Positions 25,381 through 39,400 of a DNA stretch of 64,000 bases are shown piece by piece (position 1 is the stretch's first letter; every line of letters starts with the position of its first letter). This DNA is from Calonectria ilicicola (lineage: Eukaryota > Ascomycota > Sordariomycetes > Hypocreales > Nectriaceae). The notes under the pieces were generated by a model. It saw only the letters and a list, made by a program, of their open reading frames with translations. It did no database searches and was not told where the DNA came from. The stretch lies in the NCBI GenBank assembly GCA_020809705.1, contig CP085826.1:8090652-8154651 (forward strand), read 5' to 3'. The position numbers and the translations under genes were made by a program.

Positions 25381-28300
25381 TTAGAAAAAATCTTGTTGCT
25401 ATTACTTTTTCTAATAATATTAAGTTAATTATAGAATTATAGTAAATTAAGAAGAAACTTATAAATATATAAGCTTAGCTTAAAGTAAAGAAAGCTAGAA
25501 CCACTATAATTAAAGGAAGTAAAAGTAAAGATATTAATAAAATTCTAAGACCCTTAGCCTTAGAACTTTTCCTAAAAAAAGCTGCTAATATAGTCCCCTT
25601 TCTTATCTAAATGAAGGAATACTTTTATTTCTTTTTAACCTAACTTATAACTCTTAAAGCCTAAGTATTATATATTAAAACCCTTTTTAAGAAGATATAG
25701 AAGTATAGTTTAAATTTATTATAAAAGATTATTTGGAAAATAAGAATAATATTAATTAAATTAAAGAAATTTAAGAAATCTTTAAAGATTAGGAAAATTT
25801 TAAGATTATTATTAAAAATAACTTTAATATAATTAATATAGAATAATAAGCTATAAATTAATTATATAAGCTTAAATAAATAAAATCCTATAACTAATAT
25901 TTAGCCAAGTTTAAAAGAATTATAATACAAATAGCCTAAGATAATAATATATTAATAGAACTTTATTATAAAGGCTTAAAAAGTAAAATTAAAAATAAAA
26001 TCTTTAAAGAAAATTAATTAAAAAACTCTTAAAATATATTAAAAGTACTATTAAGATTAATAAAAGATAATTTAATTAATATAAAGAATATACCTAAAAT
26101 AATAAAACCTTATATATCCTAAATAAAGAAAAAACCTAGAATAAGTAATAAAGTACTATATATAAGACTTATTTAAGATTAATAGAACTTAATATTACTT
26201 AAGATTATAATAAAAGTAAGATTACTTACTTTAACTACAGAAAGAAAAATATAAATCTTTTAAATATTACTTTTTAAAAATAGAAAATCAATTTAAACTT
26301 ATATTAAAAAAATAGAAATAATTTAATATTATAAAAACTTAATAAACCTTAATACTAAAAAGAAAAAAGAATATTATAAAAAAAGTTATTCTTATTATTA
26401 TTAAGAAATATAAATCAATCACTATAATCAAGTAATATACAGAAGACCATAAATTATACAAAGTAAAACTTACTTTATAATAAGAAATTAATAAAATTAT
26501 CCGAAAAGTATAATTAATTTAATAAGAAGGCTAGTCCTACCTTCCCTATAAATAGCTAGAACAAGCCAAGAAGATAAAAATCCTTATATCTATCCTAGAT
26601 ATATATACTAATAAAATACCAATATAATAGAATACTTATACTTATAATAAAAATAAAAATAAGAAATAGATAACTAGTAATAAAAAAATAGCCTAATAAA
26701 TTAGAAAACCTTTATAGGATAGAGATAAAATCTTCTTACTTACATAAAGTAAATAATTAAAAAACCATAATCCCTAACCTATCTAATATAAAAAAATAAT
26801 CTTAAACTAAATATAATATATAAAGAATATAAAAATATCTTATAGGTAAGCTACTACAATTACAACTATCTCTAATATATAGAGCAAAAATAGTATATAG
26901 TATATTTCCCTATTAAGATAGAAGATATAATTATTTACTATACCTATAGAAGATATTTTAACTAATACAAAGTAATAAAAAGAAACCCCCACTACTAGTT
27001 TACTATATTAGAACTAAGTAAGTTTAAGTTCTCTAACTACAGCAAATTACCTTAAAATGAATACCAAAACCTTAAGTATAATATCCACATACTAAACAAA
27101 GCAATAGCCTAACACTAAGCAAAACTAAAAAATAAGTAAAGCCCTCTGTAGAAGAGCAGTAGAAGCAGCTAGAGCAATAACCTCTAGAGTTATTAAAAGA
27201 ACTTCTTAAAAAGCTTTATACTTTATAACTAAAAAGCAACTTTAATAATAATTAAAAATAAAAGTAAAAATTAAAAGAAAGTAATATAATATTATAATAA
27301 ATAGTAAAACTAAGTAGAATTATATAAATCCTTAAGTAATTAACTAACTTCAGCTATTATAGATAATAAAAGTTAACCTATATAAAATTATTAATATAAA
27401 AGGAACCCCTTTTAACTACAATAATAGTATTATAAATAAAAAGATTAATTACCTAAAAGTCTTTATTAAAGAAAAAACTAAGAAATAACCTTTAATATTA
27501 TTAATATTAGATAATATAACCTAGTTTTAAAATACCTATAATTATATTAATATAATTTTAATATCTATTAATATACTAGCCAGGTACAAATACCTAAGAA
27601 GTATAATATAACCAGTAATATTTTTATAAAATATAATAAAAGATCTTAAACTCCTAATCTTAACTAAGTAGAAAATATAAGTAAAGAAGAATCTTTACTA
27701 TCTAAAAAAACAAAATATAAATATAAAAATAATTAAAAAAAATAAAGGTAATAAATAATTATCTATCTTAAAATATAATTCTAATAAATTAATAAAAACC
27801 TTAAAAAAATAAAAATTAAAGTAAAAATAGATAGATTATATAATATACCTTTATAGTATTAAATCTATAAAAAGCTCTTTATAAAAGAACTAGACATTAG
27901 ACTACCTAAGTTTAGCTAGTAAGATTATAAAATTATTCTTAAAAATAAATCTAATATCTAATTTTACCTTATTTATAATCTTAATTAAATTAAGCTTAAT
28001 ACCTTAAAGAAATATATTTAAAATATACTTAAAAAAGAATATATTTATATTTTAAACTCTAAAGCCAATTACCCTATTATATTTATATTTAAGAAAAATA
28101 AGAAATTATATCTTATTATAAACTATTAATAATTTAATAATATTATTATTAAAGATTATACTTTATTATTATTAATTAATAAAATAAAGGATTGCCTTTA
28201 TAAAGCTAATATCTTTATTACATTAGATCTTAAAGGAGCATATAATCTTATTTATATTAAAGAAGAATATAAATAGAAAACCGCTTTCTGAACTAAATTT

Positions 28301-29497
28301 AGACTATTTAAATATCTAGTTATATCTTTTAGACTTATAAATATACTAATATTATTTCAATAAATAATAACTAATATATTATAAAAATACTTAAATATCT
28401 TTATTATCTACTATCTAGATAATATCCTTATTTTCTTTAAAAATAAAGAAGAATATAAAGAATATATTTATAAGATCTTAAAAGCCCTTTAAAATACCAA
28501 ACTCCTAATTAAATTAAAAAAAGTAAGTTCTATACTTAAAAAGTAGAATTTCTAGAATATATTATTAACTTTAATAAAATTTATATAAATCTAAAGAAAG
28601 TTACTATAGTAAAAGATTAGAAGGAACCTACTAATATAAAGAAAGTATAAGCTTTTCTTAGATTTATTAATTATTATTAAAGATTTATTAAAAGGTTTAG
28701 TAAAATCATCTTAAGTATAATAGAATTAATTAAAAAGGAAATACCTTTTAATAAGGAATTAAAGTATAATAATTATTTAAAATTATAAAAAATATTATTT
28801 TAAAAGAACCTATCCTTATAATATTTAATCTTAATAAACCTATAGAGCTAGAAACCAATACATTAGACTTCATCTTAGGGGCCTAGATCGGACAATAAGA
28901 TAAATAAGAAAATCTATACCCTATAGTATTTTACTTATATAAGCTATATAGCCTTAAGTTAAATTACTCTATCTATAATAAAGAATTCCTTATTATTATT
29001 AATATTTTTAAAAAATTCTAATAATATCTTTTAAAAAATAATTATAAAATTATAATATATACTAATTATAAAAATATTACCTACTTTACAACCACTTAAA
29101 AACTTAATAAAAAGTAATTATAATATATAAAATATTTATCCGAATTTAATTACTAAATTATCTATATTAAAGAAACTAAGAATAATCATACTAATATAAT
29201 TAGCTGCCAACCTAACTATAATATAAAAAAACTAAAAACATAAGAAAAACTATTAATCTATAATACTAACAAAGGCCTAAAACAAGCCTTAATTAATAAA
29301 ATAATAATAAAAATAAAGAAAATAATTGCTATTATAAGAGTAGAAGGACTGCTATATACAACCAAAACTACTATTATAGAAATACCAATATAATAAGTAA
29401 AATAAAGTAATCTATTACTAAGAAAAATCAAAAAATACAATCTAATATTTCTAGAAAAAGAAAAAATAGATTATTTACAAATACCAAAGAAATATCA
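25381..29497 (+). pseudogene. RIPped gag-pol (first part) of the plus-strand chromovirus
   Basis: It aligns base for base with 56094-60228 of the young copy. For example, the gag text at 25561-25690 matches 56281-56400, and the RT region at 28190-28290 matches 58910-59010. It ends inside the inter-RNase H/integrase linker, where the minus-strand element has inserted. It is useful as a comparator. At 29461-29466 it keeps an A6 run where the young copy has A5. It also keeps the gag-pol slippery sequence as a AAA AAT. Confidence 0.88.
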
Positions 29498-29897
29498 TAT
29501 AACAGTCTGGTCAATTCCCAACTTAATAAACCAATCAGAATGAAGGATTTATTGTTAGTAGGATGGTTAGGTGTGTTATAGTAAAATAAAGCAATGGAAA
29601 TATTATATTAAATAATAGTCAATCGCAATTAAAGTAATTAAGTTATATTAAAAGTTAATTAATTCTATTTCTTATAGTAGGATCTAATCTATCTATATAC
29701 TACTATATCTAAGATTCTATTATTATAATAATTAAATAGAGTTAATTTAATAATATTTGCTATAATCTTCAGTAATATTAAATAAGGGCTATTCGACTTT
29801 ACTCTTATTGGTTAGTTATGTGGGTCTAGGGTAATCTTATCATAATTAGTTAGGGTTCTATTTATAGTCACCGCTTTTAGGTATTTGGATTATAATA
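29498..29897 (-). repeat. 3' LTR of the minus-strand chromovirus
   Basis: Begins tataacagtctggtcaattcc, the reverse complement of the chromovirus LTR end, and ends …ttggattataata. It is 400 bp, about the same length as its partner at 36004-36403. Confidence 0.88.
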
Positions 29898-32800
29898 TAA
29901 TACTCTCCCTCTTATTGGTCTTATCCTAAGGCCAGGTAAATAGGCCAGTTTCCCCACTTGTAACTATTATATATTTTTTCCTCTTTTATCTTTTTATAAT
30001 TTAAGTATTAATAGGATATTAGGCTATATTACCAAAGTTATTCCTTATTCTAAAGTAATTAAAGCTTATTAAAAGAATATTATTAAATTAATTAATAAAT
30101 TTGGTTTTAAGATATCTTATTATTCAGCTTATTTTCACACCAGGCAGCTATCCTATATTATAGCCAAGGAAAAAAGCCACTACAAATTTTACATAAGAAA
30201 TAAGTATTCTAGCTATAATTTTAAAGGTGTTTCTGCTTAGGCTTATAAGTATATTCCTTCTTTTACTTTTGTATACTTATTTTCTTCTTAATTAAGTAGA
30301 TTTCTTATAAAAAGGATTAGATTAATAGGGAAAAGGAAAAGATTAAGATAGATTTAATAAGTGCTTTAGCTCGGTTATAGTGTTTATGTACTTAGGAGTA
30401 TTATTTATATAAGAAGGTGAAGGAGATGATTTCTTAGGGTTGTGAGGATTTGGATGAATTGGAAGAAAAGGAGTATACTAAGATATTAATGTTATTGGAA
30501 GTATAATTATTTAAGGATTATAGGATTATTGACTGGAGCGGTTTGCTTGATTTCTTTTATATTAATTCTAGAGAAATACTTTTAGTATCTTTAAGCAATA
30601 TATAAGGTATTTAGTAGGTTTTTAGATTATTTCTTTATAGCCTTTCTATTTAATTTTAAATTTCCTATCTTTTTCTCTTCTTTATAGGATTTTTTCAACT
30701 TCCTATTAATCTTCTAGGTTTTCTATTTGTGGTTTATAGCTAGGTCTTATATTAACTTAGATACTATTATTAGATTCTAATAATGAAATATAAAAAATAA
30801 AGTAAACTTTAATATTATCTAGGAGATTAAGTTTATAGTTATTTTCTAATATTTTTCTTTTAATTAAGTATAGTCTAATCTATATAAAATCAATTTTTTT
30901 ATTTTATTTTTTTATTATAAGATTTTTTATTGCTAGGTAGACCATATCTCCCTTTAAGAAAGATAGTCCCTTTAGCCTTTTTAAATTATAATATCTTTTT
31001 ATTATATTACAAATAAACCCAAGTTCTATCTTTATTTCTTTATATAATTTTCTTAAATCATCTAACTTAATTATAACTTTTATTTAAATTATACCTTCTA
31101 AAGGGGCTTAGTAAGTGTCTAATATAAAGCCAAAATTAGCTTTTGCTAGTGTTGTTTTAATACTATAATTATAGAATATATTATATACTAACTATATAAT
31201 AAATAACTTTTCTACCCAATTGATTTACTTATAATTAATATAGTATTGTAGATATTACTTAATTTCCTGGTTTTAATATTTAATTTGCCCATTTATTTAA
31301 GGGTAGAAGATTATACTTAGCTTATAATTTAACCCTATTAAGAACATCAAGCTTTACCAAAACTTAAATACAAATAATTATCCTCTATCCAAAATAATTT
31401 CAGTTAGTAATCTATATATAACAACTATATATTAAAAGAAAAGGTAAACAAATTATTTCTCTTTTATTACTTTATTATAAAAAAGGTAATATATTACTTT
31501 TATAAAGCAATCAACAATAATAAAAATACTATTATAATATACTTCTATAGTAAGATCTACTAATAAAAGAAGATTGGTAATAAAGTCTATTATAATTAAG
31601 TCCTATAATCATTATATAATAGGGGATAGTTGTAATAGTCTATATGGTTTATATCTTGGTTTTTTAGAGTGTCAATATAAACTACATTCCTTACACACTT
31701 ATTCAACTTTCTTTTTCATCTTATTAAAGGAAAATATTTATTTAACTTATTTAAGGGTTTTATTAATATCTTTATGGCTATATAAGGAATATTTATAAAT
31801 ATCCCTTATTAACTCTATTTAATATTCCTCTAATATTTGTAGATAGTCCGTTTTTTCCTCTTTTAAAAATGCTAGATTATATTCTTCAATTTTCCTTAGT
31901 AATAAATTGCTCTATTCCATTTATTATATTAGTATTTCCGTAGTAGTGGTTCTAGTTGTATATGGCAATCCTCCTATTCTTATAGTAGTAATTATTTTCT
32001 TTATTTCTATTATTATTTTACTAATTAAGGCTTATTTTAGTCCTTTATTAATATTATAGATTAATAGTTTTTTTTATATTTTTAGTTTTTCTATATTATA
32101 ATTAGGTTGGTGGCTGATTGTATTAACACAGCTATTTTTAATTTCTTTAATATAAATAATTTAGTAGTTGAATTTGGATAGGTATTCTATATATTATAAT
32201 TACCTTCTACTAAGTTTTTAAGTAGTTGTGAAGTAGGTAATGTTTTTATAATTAATATATATTATAATTTTATAATTATTTTCTAATAAATATTATTGGA
32301 ATTCTTTAAAAGCATTAACAATAATAAGGAATTTTTTATTATAAATAGGATAATTTAGCTCAGGGCTATATAGCTTATATAAATAGAATGCTATAGAATA
32401 TAGATTTTCTTATTTATCTTATTATCCAATCTAGGCCCCTAAGGCAAAGTCTAATATATCAGTTTCTAGCTCTATAAGCTTATTAGGGTCGAATATTATA
32501 AGGATAAGTTCTTTTAAAATAGTATTTCTTATAACTTTAAATAATTATTATATTTTATTTCTTTATTAAAAGATAATTCCTTTCTTAATTAATTCTATTA
32601 TACCTAAGGTAATTTTACTAAATCCCTTAATAAATCTTTAGTAATAGTTAGTAAATCCAAGGAAGGCTTATACTTCCTTTATATTAGTAGGTTCCTTCTA
32701 ATCTTTTACTATAGCAACTTTCTTCAGGTCCATGCGAATTTTATTAGGGCTAATAATATATTCTAAAAATTCTATTTCTTAAGCATGGAACTTACTTTTC

Positions 32801-35800
32801 TCTGGTTCAACTAGGAGTTTGGCATCTTGGAGAGCTTTTAAGACCTTATAAACATATTCCTTATATTCTTCTTTATTTTTGAAGAAAATAAGAATATTAT
32901 CTAGATAGTAGATAATAAAAATATCTAAATGTTCTTATAATATATTAGTTATTATTTATTAAAATAATATTAATATATTTATAAGTTTAAAAGGTATAAT
33001 TAAGTATTTAAATAGTCTAAACTTTATTTAGAAAGCAATTTTCTATTTATATTCTTCTTTAATACAAATAAGATTATATATTTCTTTAAGATCTAGTATA
33101 ATAAAGATATTAACTTTATAAAGGCAATCCTTTATTTTATTAATTAATAATAATAGAGTACAATCTTTAATAATAATATCATTAAGCTATCAATAGTTTA
33201 CAATAAGGTATAGCTTTCTATTTTTCTTAAGTATAAATATAATAGAATAATTAGCTTTGGAGTTTAAAATATAAATATATCCCTTTTTAAGTATATCTTA
33301 AATATATTCTTTTAAGATATTAAGCTTAATTTAATTAAAATTATAAATAAGGTAAAATCAGGTATTAGATCTATCTTTAAGAACAATTTTATAATCCTAC
33401 TAGCTAAACTTAGGTAATCTAGTGTCTAGTTCTTCTATAAAGAGCTTTTTGTAGATTTAGTACTATAAGGGTACATTATATAGTCTATTTATTTCTACTT
33501 TAGCCTTTATTTCTTTAAAACTTTTATTAATTTATTAAAATTATATTTTAAAATAAATAATTATTTATTATCTTTATCTTTTCTAATTATTCTTATATTT
33601 ATATTTTATTTTTTTAAGTAGTGAAGATTCTCTTTTACTTATATCTTTTATTTAGTTAGAGCTAGGAGTTTAAGATCTTTTATTATTTTTTATAGAAATA
33701 TTATTAGTTATATTATACTTCTTAGGTATTTGCACCTAGCTAGTATACTAATAGATATTAAGGTTATATTGATATAACTATAAGTACCCTAAAACTAGAT
33801 TGTACTATCTAATATTAATAATATTAAAGATTATTCCTTAGTTTTTTCCTTTAACAAAGACTTTTAGGTAATCAATCTTTTTATTTATAATATTATTATT
33901 ATAGCTAAAAGGGGTTTCTTTTATATTAATAATTTTATATAGATTGACTTTTGTTATTTATAGTAGCTAAAGTTAGTTAATTACTTAAGGATTAATATAA
34001 TTTTATTTAGCTCTACTATCCACTATAATATTATACCACTTCCCTCTAATTCTTACTTTTACTTCTAGTTATTATCAGGGTTGTTCTTTAATTATAAAGT
34101 ATAAAGCTTTTTTAAGGAGTTCTTTTAGTAACTCCAGGGATCATTACCCTAACTGCTCCTACTACTCTTCTATAAAAGGCTCTATTTATTTTTTAATTTT
34201 ATTTAATACCAGGCCATTACTTTATCTATTATATAAATATTATATTTAAAATCTTAATATTTATTCTAAGGTAGCTTATTATAATTAGAGAACTTAGGCT
34301 CACTTAATTCTAATATAATAAACTAATAGTAAAGATTTCTTTCTATTATTTTATATTAATTAAAGTATCTTCTATAAGTATAATAAATAACTATATCTTC
34401 TACTTTAATAAAAAAGTATACTATATATTATTTTTATTTTATATATTAAAGATAGTTATAGTTATAATAGCTTATCTATAAGATATTCTTATATTCTTTA
34501 TATATTATATTTAATCTAAGATTATCCTCCTTATATTAGATAGATTGGGGATTATAGTTTCCTGGTTGCCATTTACTTTATATAAGTAGGAAGACTTTAT
34601 CTCCATTCTATAAAGGTTCCCTAATTTATTAAGCCATTCTTTTAATACTAATTATCCATTTTCTATTTCTATTTTTATTATAAATACAGGTATCCCACTA
34701 TATTAATACTTTATTAGTATATATATCTAGAATAGATACAGGGATTTCTATCTTCTTAACTTATTCTAACCATTTATAAGGAAAGTAGGACTAGCCTTTT
34801 TATTAGATTGATTATACTTTTCGGATAATCTTATTAATTTCTTATTATAGGGTAAGTTTTACCTTATATAACTTATAGTTTTCTGTATATTGCTTAATTA
34901 TAGTAATTGGTTTATATTTTTTAATAATAATAAGAATAACTTTTCCTATAATATTCTCTTTTCCTTCTAATACCAAGGTTTATTAAGTTTTTATAATATT
35001 AAATTATTTTTATCTTTCTAATATAAGTTTAAACTAATTTCTTATTTTTAGGAAGTAGTATTTAAAGGATTTATATCCTTTCTTTCTACAATTAAAGTAA
35101 GTAATCTTACTTTTATTATACTTCTAAATAATATTAAGTTCTATTAATCCTAAATAAGTCCTATATATAATACTTTATTACTTATTTTAGATTTTTCTTT
35201 TATTTAGGATATATAGATTTTTATTATCTTGGGTATATTCTTTATATTGGTTAAATTATCTTTTATTAATTTTAATAATACTTTTAATATACTCCAAGAG
35301 TTTTTTAACTAATTTTCTTTATAGATTTTATTCTTAACTTCACTCTTCAAGCCTTTATAATAAAGTTCTATTAATATATTATTATCTTAGGCTATTTATA
35401 CTATAATTCTTTTAAATTTAGCTAAATATTAACTACAAGATTTTATTTATTTAAATTTATATAATTAATTTATAGCTTATTATTTTATATTAATTATACT
35501 AAAATTATCTTTAATAATAATTTTAAAATATTCCTAATTTCTAAAGATCTCTTAAATCTCTTTATTTTAATCAATATTATCCTCATTTTCCAAATAATCT
35601 CTTATAATAGATTTAAACCATACTCTTATATCCCCTTAAAGAAGGGTTTTAATATATAATACCTAGGCTTCAAGGATTACAAATTACATTAAGAAAAAGC
35701 AAAAGTATCCCTTCATTCGGATAAGGAAGGGGACTATATTGACAGCCTTTCCTAAAAAAGGCTCTAAAACCGGGGGTCTCAGAATTTCACCAATATCTTT

Positions 35801-36003
35801 ACTTTTATTTCCTTTAATTATAGTGGTTCTAGCTTTTTCTACTTTAAGTTATACTTATATATCTATAAGTTTCTTCTTAATCTACTATAATTCTATAATT
35901 AACTTAGTATTACTAAAAGAAGTAATAATAGTAAGGTTCTTTCTAGATATTATTATTACTTAATTATTAATATAAATAACTAATTAAATAAAAACTTTTA
36001 ATA

Positions 36004-36403
36004 TATAACAATCTAGTCAATTTCTAATTTAATAAATTAATTAAAATAAAAGATTTATTATTAGTAGGATAATTAAGTATGTTATAGTAAAATAAAGTAA
36101 TAGAAGTATTATATTAGGTAATAATCAATTATAATTAAAATAACTAAATTATATTAAAAGCTAATTAATTCCATTCCTTACAGTAGGATCTAATCTATCT
36201 ATATACTACTATATCTAAAATTCCATTATCACAATAATCAAACAAAGTTAATTCAATAATATTTATTATAATCTTCAATAATATTAAATAAAGGCCATTC
36301 AACTCTACTCTTATTAGTTGGTTATATAGGTCTAGGGTAGTCTTGTCATGATTGGTTGGGGTTCTGCCTGTGGTCACCGCTTTTAGGTGTCCGGGTCATA
36401 ACA
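36004..36403 (-). repeat. 5' LTR of the minus-strand chromovirus
   Basis: Pairs with 29498-29897. Its distal 100 bp (36300-36403) is little RIPped and shows a U3 unlike that of the young element, ending …gtgtccgggtcataaca. Confidence 0.88.
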
Positions 36404-36408
36404 TATCA

Positions 36409-38337
36409 AATGGAGTTAATAAAGGATATTTATAAATATCCCCTACACAGCCATAAAAGCATTAATAAAACCCTTAAATAAGTCAAATAAATATTTTCCT
36501 TTAATAAAATAAAAAAGAAAGTTAAATAAGTATATAAGGAATATAGTCTATATTAATATTCTAAAAAACTAAGATATAAACTATATAGATTATTATAACC
36601 ATCCCTTATTACATAATAACTATAAAACTTAATTATAATAAACTTTATTACTAACCTTCCCTTATTAATAGATCCTATTATAAAAGTATATTATAACAAT
36701 ATTTTCATTATTATTAATTACTTTACAAAAGCAATATATTATCTTTCTTATAATAAAACAATAAAAAAAAACAATTTACCTATCTTTTCTTTCAAAATAT
36801 AATTACTATATATAAATTACTAACTAAAATCATTTTAAATAAAGAATAACTATTTATATCTAAGTTTTAATAAAGCTTAATATCCTTAATAAAATTAAAC
36901 TACAAGCTAAGCACAACCTTCTATTCCTAAATAAATAAATAAATTAAATATTAAAATTAGAAAATTAAGTAATATCTATAATACTATATTAACTATAAAT
37001 AAATTAATTAGGTAAAGAAATTACTTATTATATAATTAGTATATAATATATCCTATAATTATAATATTAAAATAATACTAATAAAAGCCAATTTTAGGTT
37101 TATATTAAACACTTACTAAGCCCCCTTAAAAGGCATAATCTAAATAAAAGCTATAATTAAGTTAGATAATTTAAAAAAACTATATAAAGAAATAAAAATA
37201 GAACTTAAGTTTATCTATAATATAATAAAAAGATATTATAATCTAAAAAGGCTAAAAAGATCATCCTTTTTAAAGAGAGATATAGTCTACTTAATAATAA
37301 AAAATCTTATAATAAAAAAACAAAATAAAAAAATTAACTTTATATAGATTAGATTATACTTAATTAAAAAAAAATATTAAAAAATAACTATAAACTCGAT
37401 CTCCTAGATAATATTAAGATTTACTCTATCTTCTATATTTTATTATTAGAATCTAGTAATAATATCTAAGTAAATATAAAACCTAAATATAAATTATAAA
37501 TAAAAAATATAAAAAACTAGTAGGAAGTTAAGAAAATACTATAAAGAAGAAAGAAAAATAGAAAATTTAAAATTAAATAAAAAGGCTATAAAAAACAACT
37601 TAAGAACCAGCAAAACATCTTATATACTACTCAAAAATACTAAAAGTATTCCTAAAAATATAATACCAAGCAAACCATTAAAGTCAATAATATTCTAATT
37701 AATAATATCTATAGCCCCTAAAGATTATACTTAAATAATAATCTTTAATTCTATTTAATCTACTTTCTTTAATTTATCTAAAGAAGAAAGATCTTAATAT
37801 ATTATTTCTATACCTTTTATTTTAAATTAATACTTTTAATAATAAAGATAGAATAAATGGTTTAAGGACTTCTAAACTTTAGCTTAAGTAGTAAGTGCCT
37901 TTGCTTATATATAAAGGAACTTCTTTTTAATTACCTCCTTTTTTACATTTAAATAATTAGATTTTTAATTTATTTAGGTTATTATAAAATATTAATATCT
38001 ATTTATATTTATTATTTATAAAAATAATATATATATAATTAAAGATATTTTTAAAGTATTATATATTCTATTATAATAGGTATATTTATTATAATAATTA
38101 CTAAAATCTAGTAATATCTTATATTATAAATCTTTAAAAAATAAAAAAAATATAATATAATTTTAAAATTAATTAAATTAATAAGCTAGGCTTAAATATT
38201 AGTATAAAGATATAATTTAGAATTATTTAAATTATAAAATATAATTAGAAAATATTTTAAAAGTTAAGAATAAAGAACTTATATATAAGATTAACCTAAT
38301 AGACCTTAAAGATAAGATCAATAGAGAGAGAATATTA
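36409..38337 (+). pseudogene. RIPped integrase-chromodomain-accessory part of the plus chromovirus
   Basis: It resumes exactly where 29497 stopped (aatggagttaataaagg) and aligns with 60222-62150 of the young copy. It contains the integrase, the chromodomain region and the antisense ORF area (about 37690-38260). It keeps one extra base at three homopolymers that are short in the young copy. Confidence 0.85.
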
Positions 38338-38732
38338 TATTATAATTTATAATACACCTAGGCGATTAAAGATAGTAGAACCAATATTCGCCTACCCTAT
38401 AACCCTATATTAACCAATAAGAAAGTATTTATAAATAATTACCTATAATATTAATAATTATCTAGTAATTAATACCTTAATTACTAATATATTAAATAGA
38501 ATTAATATAATAAGCGTTTACTAGATAATAATATATAGATAAATTAAAATCCACCCTTATAACTAATACTAATTAGCTTTTAATATAATTTAATTACTTT
38601 AATTATAATTAATTATTCCTTAATATAATATTTTTATTACTTTATTTACTATAACATACTTAACTATCCTATTAATAATAAACCCTTTATTCTAATTGGT
38701 TTATTAAATTGGGAATTGACCAGACTGTTATA
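38338..38732 (+). repeat. 3' LTR of the plus-strand RIPped chromovirus
   Basis: 395 bp from tattataatttataatacacc to …gaccagactgttata. It is followed by the target duplication tatag (38733-38737). Confidence 0.9.
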
Positions 38733-38886
38733 TATAGATAGGTTAGAATCTGCCCTTATGGCTAATACTAATTAGCTTTTAATATAATTTGGTTATCTTA
38801 ATTATAATTAATTATTACCTAATATAATACTTTTATTATTTTATTTACTATAATATACTTAACTATCCTATTAATAATAAATCCTA
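38733..38886 (+). repeat. Right half of the split older LTR (truncated)
   Basis: It continues the LTR interrupted at 11979 (ataggttagaatctgccc…). It stops at …aataataaatcc, about 60 bp short of a full LTR end, where unrelated sequence begins. Confidence 0.82.
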
Positions 38887-39400
38887 TCCGAAATGAGCTG
38901 ACAATTCTATTTAGACTTGAATGCGTTTTACTATGTGTCTACATATAACATGCAAATTATAGGGGTGAATATATGGGGTAGAATTAGATGGGTAGATATA
39001 AATGGCTTCCTGTATATAAAAAACTATAAGAAAAAAATATGTAAGTTAAGAAACCAAGTAGTATATACTAACTTAATTTTAGAAAATTTTATTAATAAAA
39101 ACTGTTGGATTTAAAGGGAAGGTAGGTTTTAGCACTAGTGCTAGGTCTCTAGGGTATATGTAAATCTTACTTGTTTTTTATCTATTTAGGCTAGCCTATG
39201 GTATTTATGTGTGTGTGTATGGATCACCTGACTCATAGAGCTGCTGCCTAAAGCAGCTGAGCCTGCTATTGCAGACTGGTTCTAATACTAGGAACTTTCT
39301 TTTTTTGTAGGTAAAGAATATATTAAACATAAAATAAGAAAGTATATATAATTAATAAAATCAATAGATAAAATAGTAATATAAAAACTAATATATTTAT
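38887..39400. other. AT-rich flank, no gene identified
   Basis: A short less-AT-rich patch (39190-39290) carries a (gt)n run and a small hairpin (agctgctgcc…aaagcagct). It may be the end of the Copia-like relic that follows on the minus strand. I could not define an LTR here. Confidence 0.4.

Larger units (their letters stand above)
29498..36403 (-). mobile_element. RIPped minus-strand Ty3/chromovirus nested in the plus copy
   Basis: 6906 bp with 400-bp LTRs at 29498-29897 and 36004-36403, flanked by the perfect 5-bp duplication tatca (29493-29497 and 36404-36408). Reverse-strand content matches the young chromovirus: gag start near 35740-35960, RT near 33100-32400, and integrase around 31830-31080. 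Its U3 and the sequence before the 3' LTR differ from the other copies, so it is a separate subfamily. It keeps every base that the young copy lacks in homopolymers. Confidence 0.9.
11980..38732 (+). mobile_element. RIP-destroyed Ty3/chromovirus copy (interrupted twice)
   Basis: Both LTRs are present (11980-12374 and 38338-38732, each 395 bp). After removing the two nested elements and target duplications, the remaining pieces (11980-12431, 25381-29497, 36409-38732) total about 6.89 kb. That is nearly the 6.90 kb of the young copy at 55646-62545. Order and content align throughout: leader, gag, protease-RT-RNase H, integrase, chromodomain, and the antisense ORF region. Nearly every difference is C-to-T or G-to-A, as RIP produces. 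It has no coding capacity. Confidence 0.92.

Noticed and set aside
29258..29440. Small minus-strand frame in the RIPped region
   Set aside because: Antisense shadow of the RNase H/integrase linker of the plus-strand chromovirus; the young copy has the same shadow at 59984-60166.
35739..35963. Plus-strand frame in the AT-rich block
   Set aside because: It is the antisense of the gag start of the minus-strand chromovirus. The same antisense frame exists at 56057-56440 in the young copy.
39190..39290. Possible tRNA or structured RNA (small hairpin agctgctgcc…aaagcagct)
   Set aside because: Only one stem can be formed. No tRNA arms or conserved loop bases.
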